From a virus: 29,063 nucleotides of DNA. This document shows positions 6,168 to 15,800 of this stretch, piece after piece. The translations under genes were made by a program, and so were the position numbers. The notes beneath the pieces were generated by a model that was not told the DNA's origin, did no database searches, and saw nothing but the letters and a program-made list of their open reading frames with translations. The stretch spans positions 1 to 29,063 of IMG/VR virus record IMGVR_UViG_3300033149_000051. One strand, 5' to 3'. The first letter of the stretch is position 1. Every line of letters starts with the position of its first letter.

Positions 6168-8693
6168 TTAACTGTAAGTTTGTAAACTCTCTTTTTCTAA
6201 TTCAACTTTAGCTCTATCAATATATTTATTACGCTCAGCTTTAGGTAATAAGTCTATATTAATTTTATAATCTTTTCTAAAATCATTACGAGCTAATTGC
6301 AAGGCGTTAAACTTAGCATGTAGTACTGTTAATATAGGCTTTTTTTCTGCGTCACTTAATTTTTTGCTTTCAAGTATTTCTTTTGCTTCAAGTCTTAATT
6401 GCTCTTGCTCTGATGTTGCTCTTGCGTATAAATCAAAACCTTCAGTGGTTAAATTAGCTACAACTTTTTCTTCTACTTGTTTTATTATTTCGTTGTTAGC
6501 ATCGTTTAACTCTGCTACTTTTTGCTGTATTATTTTATATTCCGTAGTTCTTTTGTTTAGACTTAAACCTATCTCGTTTAACTCAACCATTTCATCTAGG
6601 TTCTTTCTATAACCTTCAAAGCTATTATAGTCAGATAAGTTTGACAAAACCATACCTTTAACAACAGGAACAGAGTTTAAACCAGTACCTATAAACATTC
6701 CATCAAAAGCGCCTTGAGGTACGTTATCAAATATGCTTACACCTTCTTTACCTCTAAGTATGTCAATACCGTTTTGTACGAGTACAGTACCACCTTCTGA
6801 AAGAGGTTCAACAACAGCTCCATCAACGCCAGCTTTTGTAAATTGTTTTGTAAAATGTTTCTTAAAACCTTCGTTAATTAAACTTCTTTTACCTATTAAA
6901 TCAGCGGCATTAAATCCTCTTTTCAAAGCAAAAAACGTAGGCGCAAAACCTAATCCAACTTCAGCTACAGTGAAACCAGTAGCAACAGCTGCTTTGTAGT
7001 GCGTAGATAGTTCTGTTCCTAATAACTCTTCTTCTTTATCTAACAATCTTCTTTGGTCGTCGTATGAGCTAGCACCAATACCTATCATACCTGGATATAA
7101 GCCAGATGCTAGCATCGCAAACGTCGCGCTTTGCCCTACTGTTTGTTGTAAAGCATATTCACCAAAGTTTTCCCAACTATTAAAAGCATCATCAAAAGCA
7201 ACATCATCTTTGTACTTTTTTCTGTACATGTCCTCTGCTTTTTCAACAATGTCAGTAGTAAAATCTGTAATAGCATATGGGTTTATAGTCAAGGGGCTAT
7301 TAACTCTTAAAATGTTTTCAACAACATCTTCTTCTATACCGAATAATTTATTTAAAGCTATTTCATAAGCATCAGTGGCTACTCTAGTAACACCACCTGC
7401 AAACTTATAAGGTATGGAACCAAGCAAATTTCTAGCATTAGTACCCATTTTTTGTAGTGTGCTGTAATTCTTTTTTAAAAATTCTAATTCAACTTCAGCT
7501 TCGTTTAGCTCTACAGGTATTTCGTTTATTTCTTTTTCTAAACCAGCCAGTGTACTACTTACTTCTTGATTTTCTTTAACTAGATCTTTATATAAATTAA
7601 AAGTTGCCTTTGGAACTTCTTTACCTGTAGACAATACAACAGTCTCAGCGTTTTCAACAGCTTCTTTGTATTTATTCACAAGGTTATTATACAAGTCAAC
7701 ACTAGCTTGCGTGGGTAAGTTTTCTGGATCACCTAACTCATTTATTCTTTGTAGGTATACATCAGCATCTTTAGCACTACGAAGTCCACTTAAATCAAAC
7801 TTATAATCAGGATCATCAAATCTAGCTGATATATTTATTAAGTTTACGCTATTAGGGCTATCTTTGTAGTTATTAAATATAGTTTGATACTGATCAGTTG
7901 CTCCTGTAAGTTTCTTATCTAACTTTATATACTCATCAACCTTGTAAGGTACAAGTTTTTCTCTTTCTTCGTTTGATATAGAATCTAAATACTCTGTAGA
8001 TTTTCTTTTTTTAACGTCGTATCTGTATTTATCTTTTATATTTCTTTCAGCGAGTTTGCGTATTTGCTGATTGCTAGGTTCTTCGATGCCGTTTTCAATT
8101 AGCATGTTTTTAGCATCAAACAGCTCTTGTTCATATGGCTGAACTGTTTCCATTAAATTACCTGCTTCATCGTAGTCAGGTCTATACACTAAATCAAACT
8201 CTTCTACATACTCACCAGTTGTAGGATTTTTCCAACGAGGATCAAATACAGTGTTTATTAAATCTTCATTTGTCTGTGGATCATATGGTTGTAGTTCTCT
8301 ACCTATGCCTTTAGGTGTAAAATCTATAGGATTATTTAAAAAATCATTATCAACTTGATTAAAAGCCATTGCATCTTCATATGCTTCTTTAGAGTCTTGG
8401 CTTGCAAGTTCTTGTCTTTCTTCGTAACGCTTTTGAGCGCGAACTTCTTGACTAGTCTTTGGTTCTGGTTGTGATACCAATGAAGTATCTACCGAGTCTG
8501 ATTCCGTATTCTCGGATGCTTGCTCCGGTTGCGGTGTTACAGTTGCATCCGTTTCCGCAACACCGTTTGTCTTTCCCTCTGTAAAAGTAGCTTTACGTTC
8601 GTCTACTTTAGTTTGAATATCAGCTGTAGATAAACCTTGAGCTTGTAGTTCATCGACTAAAGCTTTCAATTCTGCAATTTGCTCTTCGTTCAT
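6168..8693 (-). CDS. N-terminal segment of giant internal/ejected virion protein (841 aa as drawn)
   Basis: The ATG at 8693 follows the stop of the 529-aa gene by 10 bases with an A/T-rich leader. The protein starts with a charged helix (IAELKALVDELQAQGLST), then an acidic Thr/Ser/Gln/Glu-rich linker to about residue 95, then long helical regions with many Asp/Asn/Tyr residues. Hydrophobic, glycine-rich segments lie at about 525-550 (FAMLASGLYPGMIGIGAS), 575-592 (GFTVAEVGLGFAPTFFAL) and 663-688 (GAFDGMFIGTGLNSVPVV). That combination resembles the membrane-inserting region of ejected internal virion proteins such as T7 gp16 or crAss-like cargo proteins. The frame ends at 6168, but the -1 frame is open across the stop and leads straight into the 1369-aa frame. 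Gene order (nozzle, gp14-like, gp15-like, this) supports an ejectosome role; no close homologue can be named without a search. Confidence 0.7.
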   Translation of the reverse strand: MNEEQIAELKALVDELQAQGLSTADIQTKVDERKATFTEGKTNGVAETDATVTPQPEQASENTESDSVDTSLVSQPEPKTSQEVRAQKRYEERQELASQDSKEAYEDAMAFNQVDNDFLNNPIDFTPKGIGRELQPYDPQTNEDLINTVFDPRWKNPTTGEYVEEFDLVYRPDYDEAGNLMETVQPYEQELFDAKNMLIENGIEEPSNQQIRKLAERNIKDKYRYDVKKRKSTEYLDSISNEEREKLVPYKVDEYIKLDKKLTGATDQYQTIFNNYKDSPNSVNLINISARFDDPDYKFDLSGLRSAKDADVYLQRINELGDPENLPTQASVDLYNNLVNKYKEAVENAETVVLSTGKEVPKATFNLYKDLVKENQEVSSTLAGLEKEINEIPVELNEAEVELEFLKKNYSTLQKMGTNARNLLGSIPYKFAGGVTRVATDAYEIALNKLFGIEEDVVENILRVNSPLTINPYAITDFTTDIVEKAEDMYRKKYKDDVAFDDAFNSWENFGEYALQQTVGQSATFAMLASGLYPGMIGIGASSYDDQRRLLDKEEELLGTELSTHYKAAVATGFTVAEVGLGFAPTFFALKRGFNAADLIGKRSLINEGFKKHFTKQFTKAGVDGAVVEPLSEGGTVLVQNGIDILRGKEGVSIFDNVPQGAFDGMFIGTGLNSVPVVKGMVLSNLSDYNSFEGYRKNLDEMVELNEIGLSLNKRTTEYKIIQQKVAELNDANNEIIKQVEEKVVANLTTEGFDLYARATSEQEQLRLEAKEILESKKLSDAEKKPILTVLHAKFNALQLARNDFRKDYKINIDLLPKAERNKYIDRAKVELEKESLQTYS

Positions 8694-8703
8694 ATTATTT
8701 TAT

Positions 8704-10293
8704 TTATTGACCAGGCATTGTTAATAAATCAATTCCTTTATAATCCGCTGGTTCTGCTTGTATATCTTGTAGATATTTATTATCACCTGTATCTATAAAC
8801 TTCAACAGGTCTCTAAGTTTATCTTCAGTTAAGTTTTCAAATACATTCACAGATCTATCACCACCAGGTGTAGACTTTGTCAACGTTCTACCTTGTCTAC
8901 CACCAACTATAACTTCAGGTCCAGAAACTCTAAATCCATAAGGTGATAACTGAACTTCAACTTCACTTAAGTTAAATAAAGGTTTACCTTGTTCTTTAGG
9001 TCCAGTACCTATAGCATCTATTTTAATTTCATCAATGTAAGAAACATCTACCGGTCTGTCACCATCACCATCTGTTTTAGCTAACGTATAATTACTATCA
9101 TTACCATCACGTAAATCTGAGTATGTGAAATCAGCTATAGCAGCTTCTAGCAACGCTACAGATTCAGGGTTAAACGCCGTGCCAGTGTCGCCAAAAGACA
9201 TGTCTAATTTATATCCTCCATTTTCGTCTTGTCTATACTTAACGCCAAATTGTTTTTCTAAGTTTGCAACAATAGCTGGATCTATATTAGCGCCTTGACC
9301 AAGTGTAGTGTTCCATAAATTCATTGCTTGCTGAGGAAATTTAGCATAACTTCTAGATTGAGCATTTATAAACACAGAAGTTGTACCTTCTATCTTACCT
9401 TGATTACGTGGTCTAAATTGATAATTATATTTACCATCTTTAGTTGTACCTTGTGTAACATCTCCTACGTAACCATCTGTGTATTGTTTTGTTTTTTCAT
9501 CTATAATACCAGACTCAACTAAAAATTTATTTCTAGCTGTCGCTAAATCGTCTATTTTACCACCATCAAAAGCAAACAATACTTTTGGGTCTGCAACTAC
9601 ATAGTTGTTGTCTATCTCTCCTCTGTCAAATGCTTCGCTTATTTGATCACTAGTGTACATTGTTTTAAGTTTCCAATTATCATCTTCATCAAAAAACCAT
9701 TGCTCTTTAGGATTTCTTGTTGTTCCTAATCTAGTAGGCATAGCTAGTTGATATTGTTTTGATAAACCTTCATTCATGTTAACTGTAGATACACCATTAG
9801 GCATATTAACATCTGCATATCCATCTATATAGTCAGCTGCAAAACCTGCGTCAGCTTGCTTGCCTGACTCAACAACCATACCTAGTTCATTTATTTTTCC
9901 GTCCCAAAAAGCATACTCTTTAGCAAAGGCAGCTTGCTCTTCTCTACTTCTAGCAGATTTCATACCCATGTAAGCATTTGCTTTTTTGTCAATAGCAAAC
10001 AAACCAACTTGGTTTAGACTTGGATTGTTTACACCTACCTTTTCCATGTTGTCACTAAACTCATCGTAGTTATCTAAAACAAATTTAGCGTTTTGATCTA
10101 AATACTTTTGAGTTTGTTGTACAGCTAGTGAATTGTTTTTGGACCGCTTAGCGATTTGCTGTGCGGTTATACGGCCCATTGTTTCAATAGCTTTAGCCCA
10201 TGGGTTATTAGAAGTGTCTACAACTGTAGTAGGGTTTTCATAAGCACCTCCTCTGCTGCCGTAATTTCTTGAAAATTGTGGTAAATTTGCCAT
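8704..10293 (-). CDS. Predicted internal virion protein, T7 gp15-like position (529 aa)
   Basis: The ATG at 10293 lies 11 bases after the previous stop, with the A-rich leader TAAAAAAAGT. The protein starts MANLPQFSRNYGSRGGAYEN, then NNPWAKAIETMGRITAQQIA, followed by a helical Gln/Asn/Lys region to about residue 150. A mixed alpha/beta part follows, with GYADVNMPNGVSTVNMNEGL and an Asp/Asn/Gly-rich patch (DGNDSNYTLAKTDGDGDRP). No signal peptide or membrane segment is seen. I do not recognise the family from sequence. Its place between a gp14-like protein and a giant gp16-like protein is that of the middle internal core protein of T7-like ejectosomes, so a virion-internal role is the best inference. 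A tail or scaffold component is an alternative. Confidence 0.6.
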   Translation of the reverse strand: MANLPQFSRNYGSRGGAYENPTTVVDTSNNPWAKAIETMGRITAQQIAKRSKNNSLAVQQTQKYLDQNAKFVLDNYDEFSDNMEKVGVNNPSLNQVGLFAIDKKANAYMGMKSARSREEQAAFAKEYAFWDGKINELGMVVESGKQADAGFAADYIDGYADVNMPNGVSTVNMNEGLSKQYQLAMPTRLGTTRNPKEQWFFDEDDNWKLKTMYTSDQISEAFDRGEIDNNYVVADPKVLFAFDGGKIDDLATARNKFLVESGIIDEKTKQYTDGYVGDVTQGTTKDGKYNYQFRPRNQGKIEGTTSVFINAQSRSYAKFPQQAMNLWNTTLGQGANIDPAIVANLEKQFGVKYRQDENGGYKLDMSFGDTGTAFNPESVALLEAAIADFTYSDLRDGNDSNYTLAKTDGDGDRPVDVSYIDEIKIDAIGTGPKEQGKPLFNLSEVEVQLSPYGFRVSGPEVIVGGRQGRTLTKSTPGGDRSVNVFENLTEDKLRDLLKFIDTGDNKYLQDIQAEPADYKGIDLLTMPGQ

Positions 10294-10303
10294 ACTTTTT
10301 TTA

Positions 10304-11026
10304 TTACATTGTGCCTATGCCAGCGCTAGCTATATTTCCAACAGCACCAATACCAGCACCTATAATTTGAGCTTGTGATTGTCTTGCAGCCACTTCTTGT
10401 TGAGCAGCACCTGTTATTTGAGCTTGTTTTCTATTTAATTGCTCTGTTTCTCTGCGTTCTTTTTCACCATACACAAACTCTTTACCAAGAACATCAGCCT
10501 GCTGCAAGCGTTGAGCTTCTGTCATTTGAGCATTTTGAACTCTTTGAGCTTCAGACATTTGTTTATCTTGCATGCGCTCTTCTCCTCTTGCTATAAGTTC
10601 TTGATTTTTAGCTTCTTGAGATTCTATACTAGCAGCGATACCTCTTTTGCTTTGTAGTGCAGCTTGAGCTAAAGCTGTAGCACCACCAGCACTAGCGCCA
10701 GTAGATGCTAATAAATCAAGTGTATTAGCCAAAGCAATATCTGCTTCTTCAGCTTGAAACTCGGCGGCCTTTGTAGCAACACCTACGTTTTCAAACGGAT
10801 TTGAAATCATACCAGAATTATCTACTATCATTCCTTCTAAAGAAACAACGTCTTCATAAGGATTTATAATTTGTTGCCTTGAATTTTCTAGCGCGTTGAG
10901 TTCGCTAGTCAAACGGTTTTTATTATTTCTAGCTCTACGCTCTGATTTTTTTTGTTGGTTTGCTGCTATTGCAGTGCCAGCTGCACTAACAGCCGCACCA
11001 ACAGCAACAGCTGCTACTACTCCCAT
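10304..11026 (-). CDS. Predicted internal virion protein, T7 gp14-like (240 aa)
   Basis: The protein starts with a glycine/alanine/valine-rich hydrophobic segment (MGVVAAVAVGAAVSAAGTAI), followed by a basic patch and long helices. It ends in a second small-residue hydrophobic segment (GAGIGAVGNIASAGIG). The middle contains NPYEDVVSLEGMIVDNSGM, ASTGASAGGATALAQAAL and a near-repeat, QMSEAQRVQNA / QMTEAQRLQQA. Hydrophobic ends around a coiled-coil core are the pattern of small ejection proteins such as T7 gp14 and P22 gp7-type proteins, which insert in the host envelope. It is followed after 10 bases by the 529-aa gene and preceded by the GNAT-like gene with only 2 bases between. The role is inferred from composition and gene order. 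Confidence 0.68.
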   Translation of the reverse strand: MGVVAAVAVGAAVSAAGTAIAANQQKKSERRARNNKNRLTSELNALENSRQQIINPYEDVVSLEGMIVDNSGMISNPFENVGVATKAAEFQAEEADIALANTLDLLASTGASAGGATALAQAALQSKRGIAASIESQEAKNQELIARGEERMQDKQMSEAQRVQNAQMTEAQRLQQADVLGKEFVYGEKERRETEQLNRKQAQITGAAQQEVAARQSQAQIIGAGIGAVGNIASAGIGTM

Positions 11027-11028
11027 AA

Positions 11029-11433
11029 TTAATTTATTTTTTTCATTAATTCGTATGAAGGCTGTGGATCTTCTAACCAGCCTTTATTTCTCATAGATTT
11101 ACGTATACCATTGCTTTTACCTATAAAAAGCATATACTTAAATCCCATATCAATTGCTATTTTTTCTGCATCATCAATTAGTTTTTCTATTATATGAGTT
11201 CTATCATCTTTGTAATCAGGATCTGATATAATAAATTCTAACCAACAACCTTTTGAATTTGTTTTAAATATAAATCCAGCTATAACTGGTTTATTATTTT
11301 CTTCAATAATTATACCACCTGTACCATTTTCTGGTAAGGCGTCATTATTTGGTATAGGCCAATTATGACCTTTCCACCAAGAGCATAACATGCTCCAGTC
11401 TTTTTCTGTTATTCTACGAGTATTTAATTCCAT
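11029..11433 (-). CDS. GNAT-like acyltransferase (134 aa)
   Basis: This compact protein has GNAT-like order: an N-terminal strand-helix (MELNTRRITEKDWSMLCSWW), strands GGIIIEENNKPVIAGFIF and GCWLEFIIS (residues 39-70), a long helix HIIEKLIDDAEKIAIDMGF (80-98), then strand YMLFIGKSN and a C-terminal GWLEDPQPSYELMKKI typical of the last GNAT strands. The acetyl-CoA pyrophosphate loop (R/Q-x-x-G-x-G/A) is not clear; DPDYKDDRTHII occupies its place, so activity or cofactor binding may be altered. GNAT-like proteins between phage structural genes are common, with unknown targets. It sits 5 bases after the nozzle gene and 2 bases before the gp14-like gene, so it is made with the virion proteins. 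It might modify a virion or host protein; this is inference. Confidence 0.72.
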   Translation of the reverse strand: MELNTRRITEKDWSMLCSWWKGHNWPIPNNDALPENGTGGIIIEENNKPVIAGFIFKTNSKGCWLEFIISDPDYKDDRTHIIEKLIDDAEKIAIDMGFKYMLFIGKSNGIRKSMRNKGWLEDPQPSYELMKKIN

Positions 11434-11438
11434 TTAAT

Positions 11439-12893
11439 TTAATATGATGATTCTACATATTCAGAAGAAACCGCAAACAACTCTCTTGTTTTACCACCTT
11501 CGCCTGGCACTTGTGTAGAGTTATCTGTTCTTATAGTTACAGTAGAATAATAACCTTTTACACCTGAAATACTTGCGCCAAATAAAACTTCTTGTGCCGT
11601 AGCTTGACTATTATTTATAAGATTAGAAAAATACTTACCTTCTTTTCTATAAAAACCAGCGTAATACTGTATAGAGTCTTGCGTGTAGCCACCTTCATCG
11701 TAACTTAAAACAACGTTTGCAGTGTCGTTTAATTCAAAACTTCTAGCCGCTTCAAAAGAAGAAACTTCCCAACCACTTGAACCTTCGTAATTAATTGTTT
11801 TAAATACTTTAGACATGCTTACATTAGGGTTAAATATAAATGTAATAAAAGAATCAGAATAAACATTATAAAAATTACTTCTATTATCATTTTTACCAAA
11901 CTCCTGATAATTGTGTTCATATAAAACACCTTCGTTTACGCTATAAAATTTAGCTTTAACACTAAAAGCTTTTTCAGGTTTATATGTAAATCTACTAGTC
12001 CAACCAAGAACAGATTCGTCAAACGTTAATGTTTGGTATGTATCTGAAAATTCATTGTTAGGACCCGATGTTGTAGGTGTTATGTTGCTACCTTGCAAAC
12101 TAACTAAATATTGCTTTGTATATATATCCCAAGCACCTACAGCTTTACCTGTTGACAACGATGAATCAAGATTTCCAAATTCATCTCTAAAGTAATCAAC
12201 CATGCCGTAGTTAGATATCTCAGTTAAACCGTCTTGAGATAATCTCATTACAGCATTTCTATCTTTATCTACAAAATATTTTCTATAACCATATACAGCA
12301 AAGCTTTCAGGGTTTCTACTTATACCAAAATTACCAGCATAAGGCACTATTTGACCTATTACTAAATTAAATTGACTAACAGGTGTAGCATTACCTTCAG
12401 CACTATATATAGCATCTTTATCTATTAAAGCTTTACTTACTTTATTTTCTTGGAATATAATTAAGTTAGTATCTTCAGCATATAATTTTTGTATGCTACC
12501 ATTAGCTGGATCAACAGCTTTAGTTATATCTTCTGCTACGTTAAAAACATTTGTATTGTTAATACCAGTTCTTGAATTAAATATACCAGAATATATAAGA
12601 GCATTTATTCTTTGGCTACCGTTTGGTTCTTGATCTACAAGATAAGCTCTTACACCGTAATCAACATTTGTGTTATTAAAACCACCTTGTATTCTAGCTT
12701 CTTCAACAACCCAACTATCTGCTTGCGCGGGTGAACTAACAGGTCTTAAAGTTTGAGGATAAGCTCCGTTTAAACCAACTGGTACACCTGTGCTACCGTC
12801 CCAAACAGGTGGAGTTGTAGAGGTTGGTGTTCCAGTATGTGTCTTTTTCAGTTGAAAAGCATTAAAATATTTTACTTCTAATATTGCTCCCAT
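11439..12893 (-). CDS. Tail nozzle/muzzle-like structural protein, second subunit (about 484 aa)
   Basis: I take the ATG at 12893 (MGAILEVKYFNAFQLKK), two bases after the stop of the upstream gene; an upstream TTG at 12908 would add only MFLLI and has no support. The protein is rich in beta structure, Asn, Thr and aromatic residues. Blocks such as YAEDTNLIIFQENKVSKAL, VIGQIVPYAGNFGISRNP, VYGYRKYFVDKDRNAVMRLS and DGLTEISNYGMVDYF look like blades of a beta-propeller, as in the tail nozzle proteins of podoviruses (T7 gp12 / P22 gp10 type) and the crAss-like muzzle. It follows the 1349-aa nozzle-like gene directly, so the two probably form one tail-end structure. No enzyme motif is seen. A receptor-contact role is possible but not shown. 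Confidence 0.65.
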   Translation of the reverse strand: MGAILEVKYFNAFQLKKTHTGTPTSTTPPVWDGSTGVPVGLNGAYPQTLRPVSSPAQADSWVVEEARIQGGFNNTNVDYGVRAYLVDQEPNGSQRINALIYSGIFNSRTGINNTNVFNVAEDITKAVDPANGSIQKLYAEDTNLIIFQENKVSKALIDKDAIYSAEGNATPVSQFNLVIGQIVPYAGNFGISRNPESFAVYGYRKYFVDKDRNAVMRLSQDGLTEISNYGMVDYFRDEFGNLDSSLSTGKAVGAWDIYTKQYLVSLQGSNITPTTSGPNNEFSDTYQTLTFDESVLGWTSRFTYKPEKAFSVKAKFYSVNEGVLYEHNYQEFGKNDNRSNFYNVYSDSFITFIFNPNVSMSKVFKTINYEGSSGWEVSSFEAARSFELNDTANVVLSYDEGGYTQDSIQYYAGFYRKEGKYFSNLINNSQATAQEVLFGASISGVKGYYSTVTIRTDNSTQVPGEGGKTRELFAVSSEYVESSY

Positions 12894-12895
12894 AA

Positions 12896-15800
12896 TTAAT
12901 AAAAACAAGGCGTTTGACTACCGGCTATAACAAGACCTGTAGTGTTTGAAAATCTAATTACATAAGCACCATCTTTAGTGTATTCAGGATTTGCAACTAG
13001 ACCTGATGTTGTTGAGCTAGTTTTCATTCTTCTTATTCTGTAATCAATTCCTTGTATACTTGTATATTCAGTGCTTAAAGTGTTATCTGTGTATAATTGA
13101 GTTACATACTTAGCTAAAGGTTCTCTAGCAAAAAGATTTGTAACAGTTGTGAATGAACTACTACAAGAAGTTTGATTTATTTGATATCTAAAAACAGTTT
13201 GTAAACTTCCAATTTCCGGTCCTATACCTTCATCAGGACCACCAGCTGCGGCTGCAGGATAATTAAAATCTCCATATTCAATATAACTAGCTGTATTGAT
13301 GCTAGACAAATTTCCAATAGTACCGGGTGGACAAGAAAAACCATTAGCTGGAAATTGAGTACTTGTAAAAGTTCCAAATGTGGTAATATAGTTTCCATGC
13401 AATATTCTATATTCACCAACTGTATCAAAAGCGTACACTAAACCAGCATATCTTCTATTTGTATTACTTTCTATTTTACCTAGTGTCATCGACGGAATGG
13501 TACTAGAAGAGTAACCTGAAACTAAACCTTCATCGCTACCGTTATTGTATGTCCAGCTACATGCTAAATCTGCAAGATCACCATTTAAATCTACAGCTGT
13601 AGTCCAAGCGCTACTAGAATTAGCTCTATATGCTATTTGATATCTAACAGTAGTTGTAGATTGAAGAGTAGGATTGAATTGCAGTGGTTGTTGATTCCAA
13701 GGATTTATGTATATATATATTTTTCCAGTTGTAAGAGAAAAATCATTTCTTTTGTTTATAAAACCTGGTTGAAAACCTGGAGGGTTCACAAAACTGGCGA
13801 AAGAGGGATCGCACACGCTTATGACATTCTGACCTATAGATGGGTTTTGAATTAATCCTATAAGTAATCTATTAGTATTATTCCCTTGTGCATTATAACT
13901 AGGTGCATTTTGAAATATAGTTGTATTAATATTATTTGTAAAACCTGAAGACGAACTTGGGGTAAAGTAAATAGCCGCGCCAGATCCTTCTGAAAAATCA
14001 TTAATAATAGTTTGTTGAGGAAAATTACTATTTGGTTCGTCAAAAATAACTTCAAAAGTTTTAGTGGTAGTTCCAATTTGAGGGCTACCAGCGTCCGTAA
14101 GAACTAAATCAAAAGTGCAAGTTCCAGATGCAGATGTGTTTGTGTTTTGTACTTCATTATTATTAACAATACTAAAAACAGCATTACCTGTTGAAGAACT
14201 AATACTGAAAGTTAAATCAAGAGTGTCTTTAGTGGGATCAGCAGTTCCATTAACTCCACTTAGGTTTTGTAATATCGATTGCTCACCAATTTCTTTTTGA
14301 ATAGGTGTAGCGTTAGAATTATTTATAGTTGGATCTACGTTGTTTAAAAAGCCTGTCGCAGTCACTAAATCTACACTAGTTCCAAAAGTAACTTCAAATG
14401 TAAAGGTATAAGATTCATTAACTCCTGAATTAGCTGCGTAGTAAAATAAAGCATTCGTTCTTAATTCGTATTCGGTATTTGAAATACTTGATAAAGTAAA
14501 TTCGTTTGCTCTGTTTATGTTAGATCCTGAGTTATCTATAACAGAAGCAAGTGTTGCAGTGGTGCCACCTAAAGCAACTCCACCAAAATTTAAAAACTCA
14601 AAACCAGTCGCTACCACATCACCTATAGCAAAACTTTCATCTTGAATATAAACAAAACTACCAACACTAGCAGCGCCACCACTTTGGCTTCCAACCGCAG
14701 CATTTAAATCTTCTATTGTACCTGCGGTACTTGTTTCATAATATAAATCAATTTTTGATACTGTAGGAGCTGTTTCAAATATAGTTAAATTTTCTACTTT
14801 AGGGTAAATATTAGTAACCGCGACATTTTCAACTCCAAATTGATCTGCAGAGTTTTGTGAAGTAACAAATTCAGCTACAAACGGGTTTGATTCTGATTTG
14901 AAAAAAGGATAATATGGGTTTTGATCACTTGTTATAGGTTCATTTTGTGGAGTTCCTGCATAATCTACCACATCAAATAAATCAAATAAATCTTCTATAT
15001 TGTTAGTAGTAAAAGAAACTCTATCGTCATTTGATATATATTGCTCATTACCTATATTACTAAACGCTGCAGCTGTATTTTCAACTCTACCAAAAAGCCT
15101 AACACTACTTCTAAATGTTTTATCTTGAGGTCCAACTTCTGTTAAATCTCTAGGCACTTTATTTATATTGTCGTTAATTAAAGTAACAAATGAAGTGTTA
15201 AGATCTGCAGTAGTACTATTAAGAGGAAGTCCTTTTATAGCACCTGCAGTATATACATTATAATACTCTTGCTGTATCTGTTTAACAACAATTTTAAAAG
15301 TATACCAACCTAAAGGATTATAGTCATCAGAAGTAGAATCACTGCTATAAAGTCCTGGAGTAAAAAACACTTCGTTCTTATCACTTTGTATAGCAGAATT
15401 AAAAGAAAGTTTTAAAGAATCACCAAGATATGTTACAGAATCATTTATGTCTCTATAAGGTAGGTATATAGTGTCAGCACCAAAATCTCCTGTAGTAGGA
15501 TTTTTATCGTTAGATAATATAACAGTTGATTGTCTACCATACCTATCAGCTAAAACAACACCTACTTGATAGTTTCTATTTTGTTTTAAAGTATGATTAG
15601 GATATTCTATAGTAGTTTTACTTTGCTCGTATGATGGAGCGCCTGATGGTAAATATTTTTCGTTAGCACCTACTTGATATTTTATGAAGTTTGGTGGGGT
15701 GTGTTTATCTTGAAAATTACTATATACAACTCTATTAGATATAATCTCTTGACCTAGTGCTTTTACAGGAACTTTATCATAAACTCTAGTTATTTCTTTT

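Larger units (their letters stand above)
289..8693 (-). pseudogene. Reconstructed single giant virion gene (about 2,790 aa) interrupted by three frame breaks
   Basis: Four consecutive frames (6168-8693, 1906-6015, 845-1918, 289-894) follow each other with overlaps or a frame open through the gap, and only the first has a credible start. Adding one base near 6192-6196 (a run of five T on the plus strand), adding one base near 1911-1919, and deleting one copy of the 34-bp duplication gives one frame of 2,791 codons including the stop. All other genes in the window, including a 1349-aa one, are unbroken. Sequencing or assembly errors, a decaying gene, or deliberate frameshifting are all possible. 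I favour errors or a single damaged locus, because none of the breaks shows a standard slippery heptamer and one is an exact tandem duplication. Confidence 0.55.

Noticed and set aside
6168-6201. Programmed -1 frameshift at the 841/1369-aa junction
   Set aside because: No X-XXY-YYZ slippery heptamer is present in the zero frame, and two other breaks in the same gene make error or damage more likely. Not excluded.
12894-12908. TTG start at 12908 for the second nozzle-like gene
   Set aside because: It would only add five residues overlapping the upstream stop; the ATG at 12893 is normal for this operon.
13222-14300. Small plus- and minus-strand frames inside the 1349-aa gene
   Set aside because: They lie wholly within the structural gene, lack leaders and encode low-complexity peptides.
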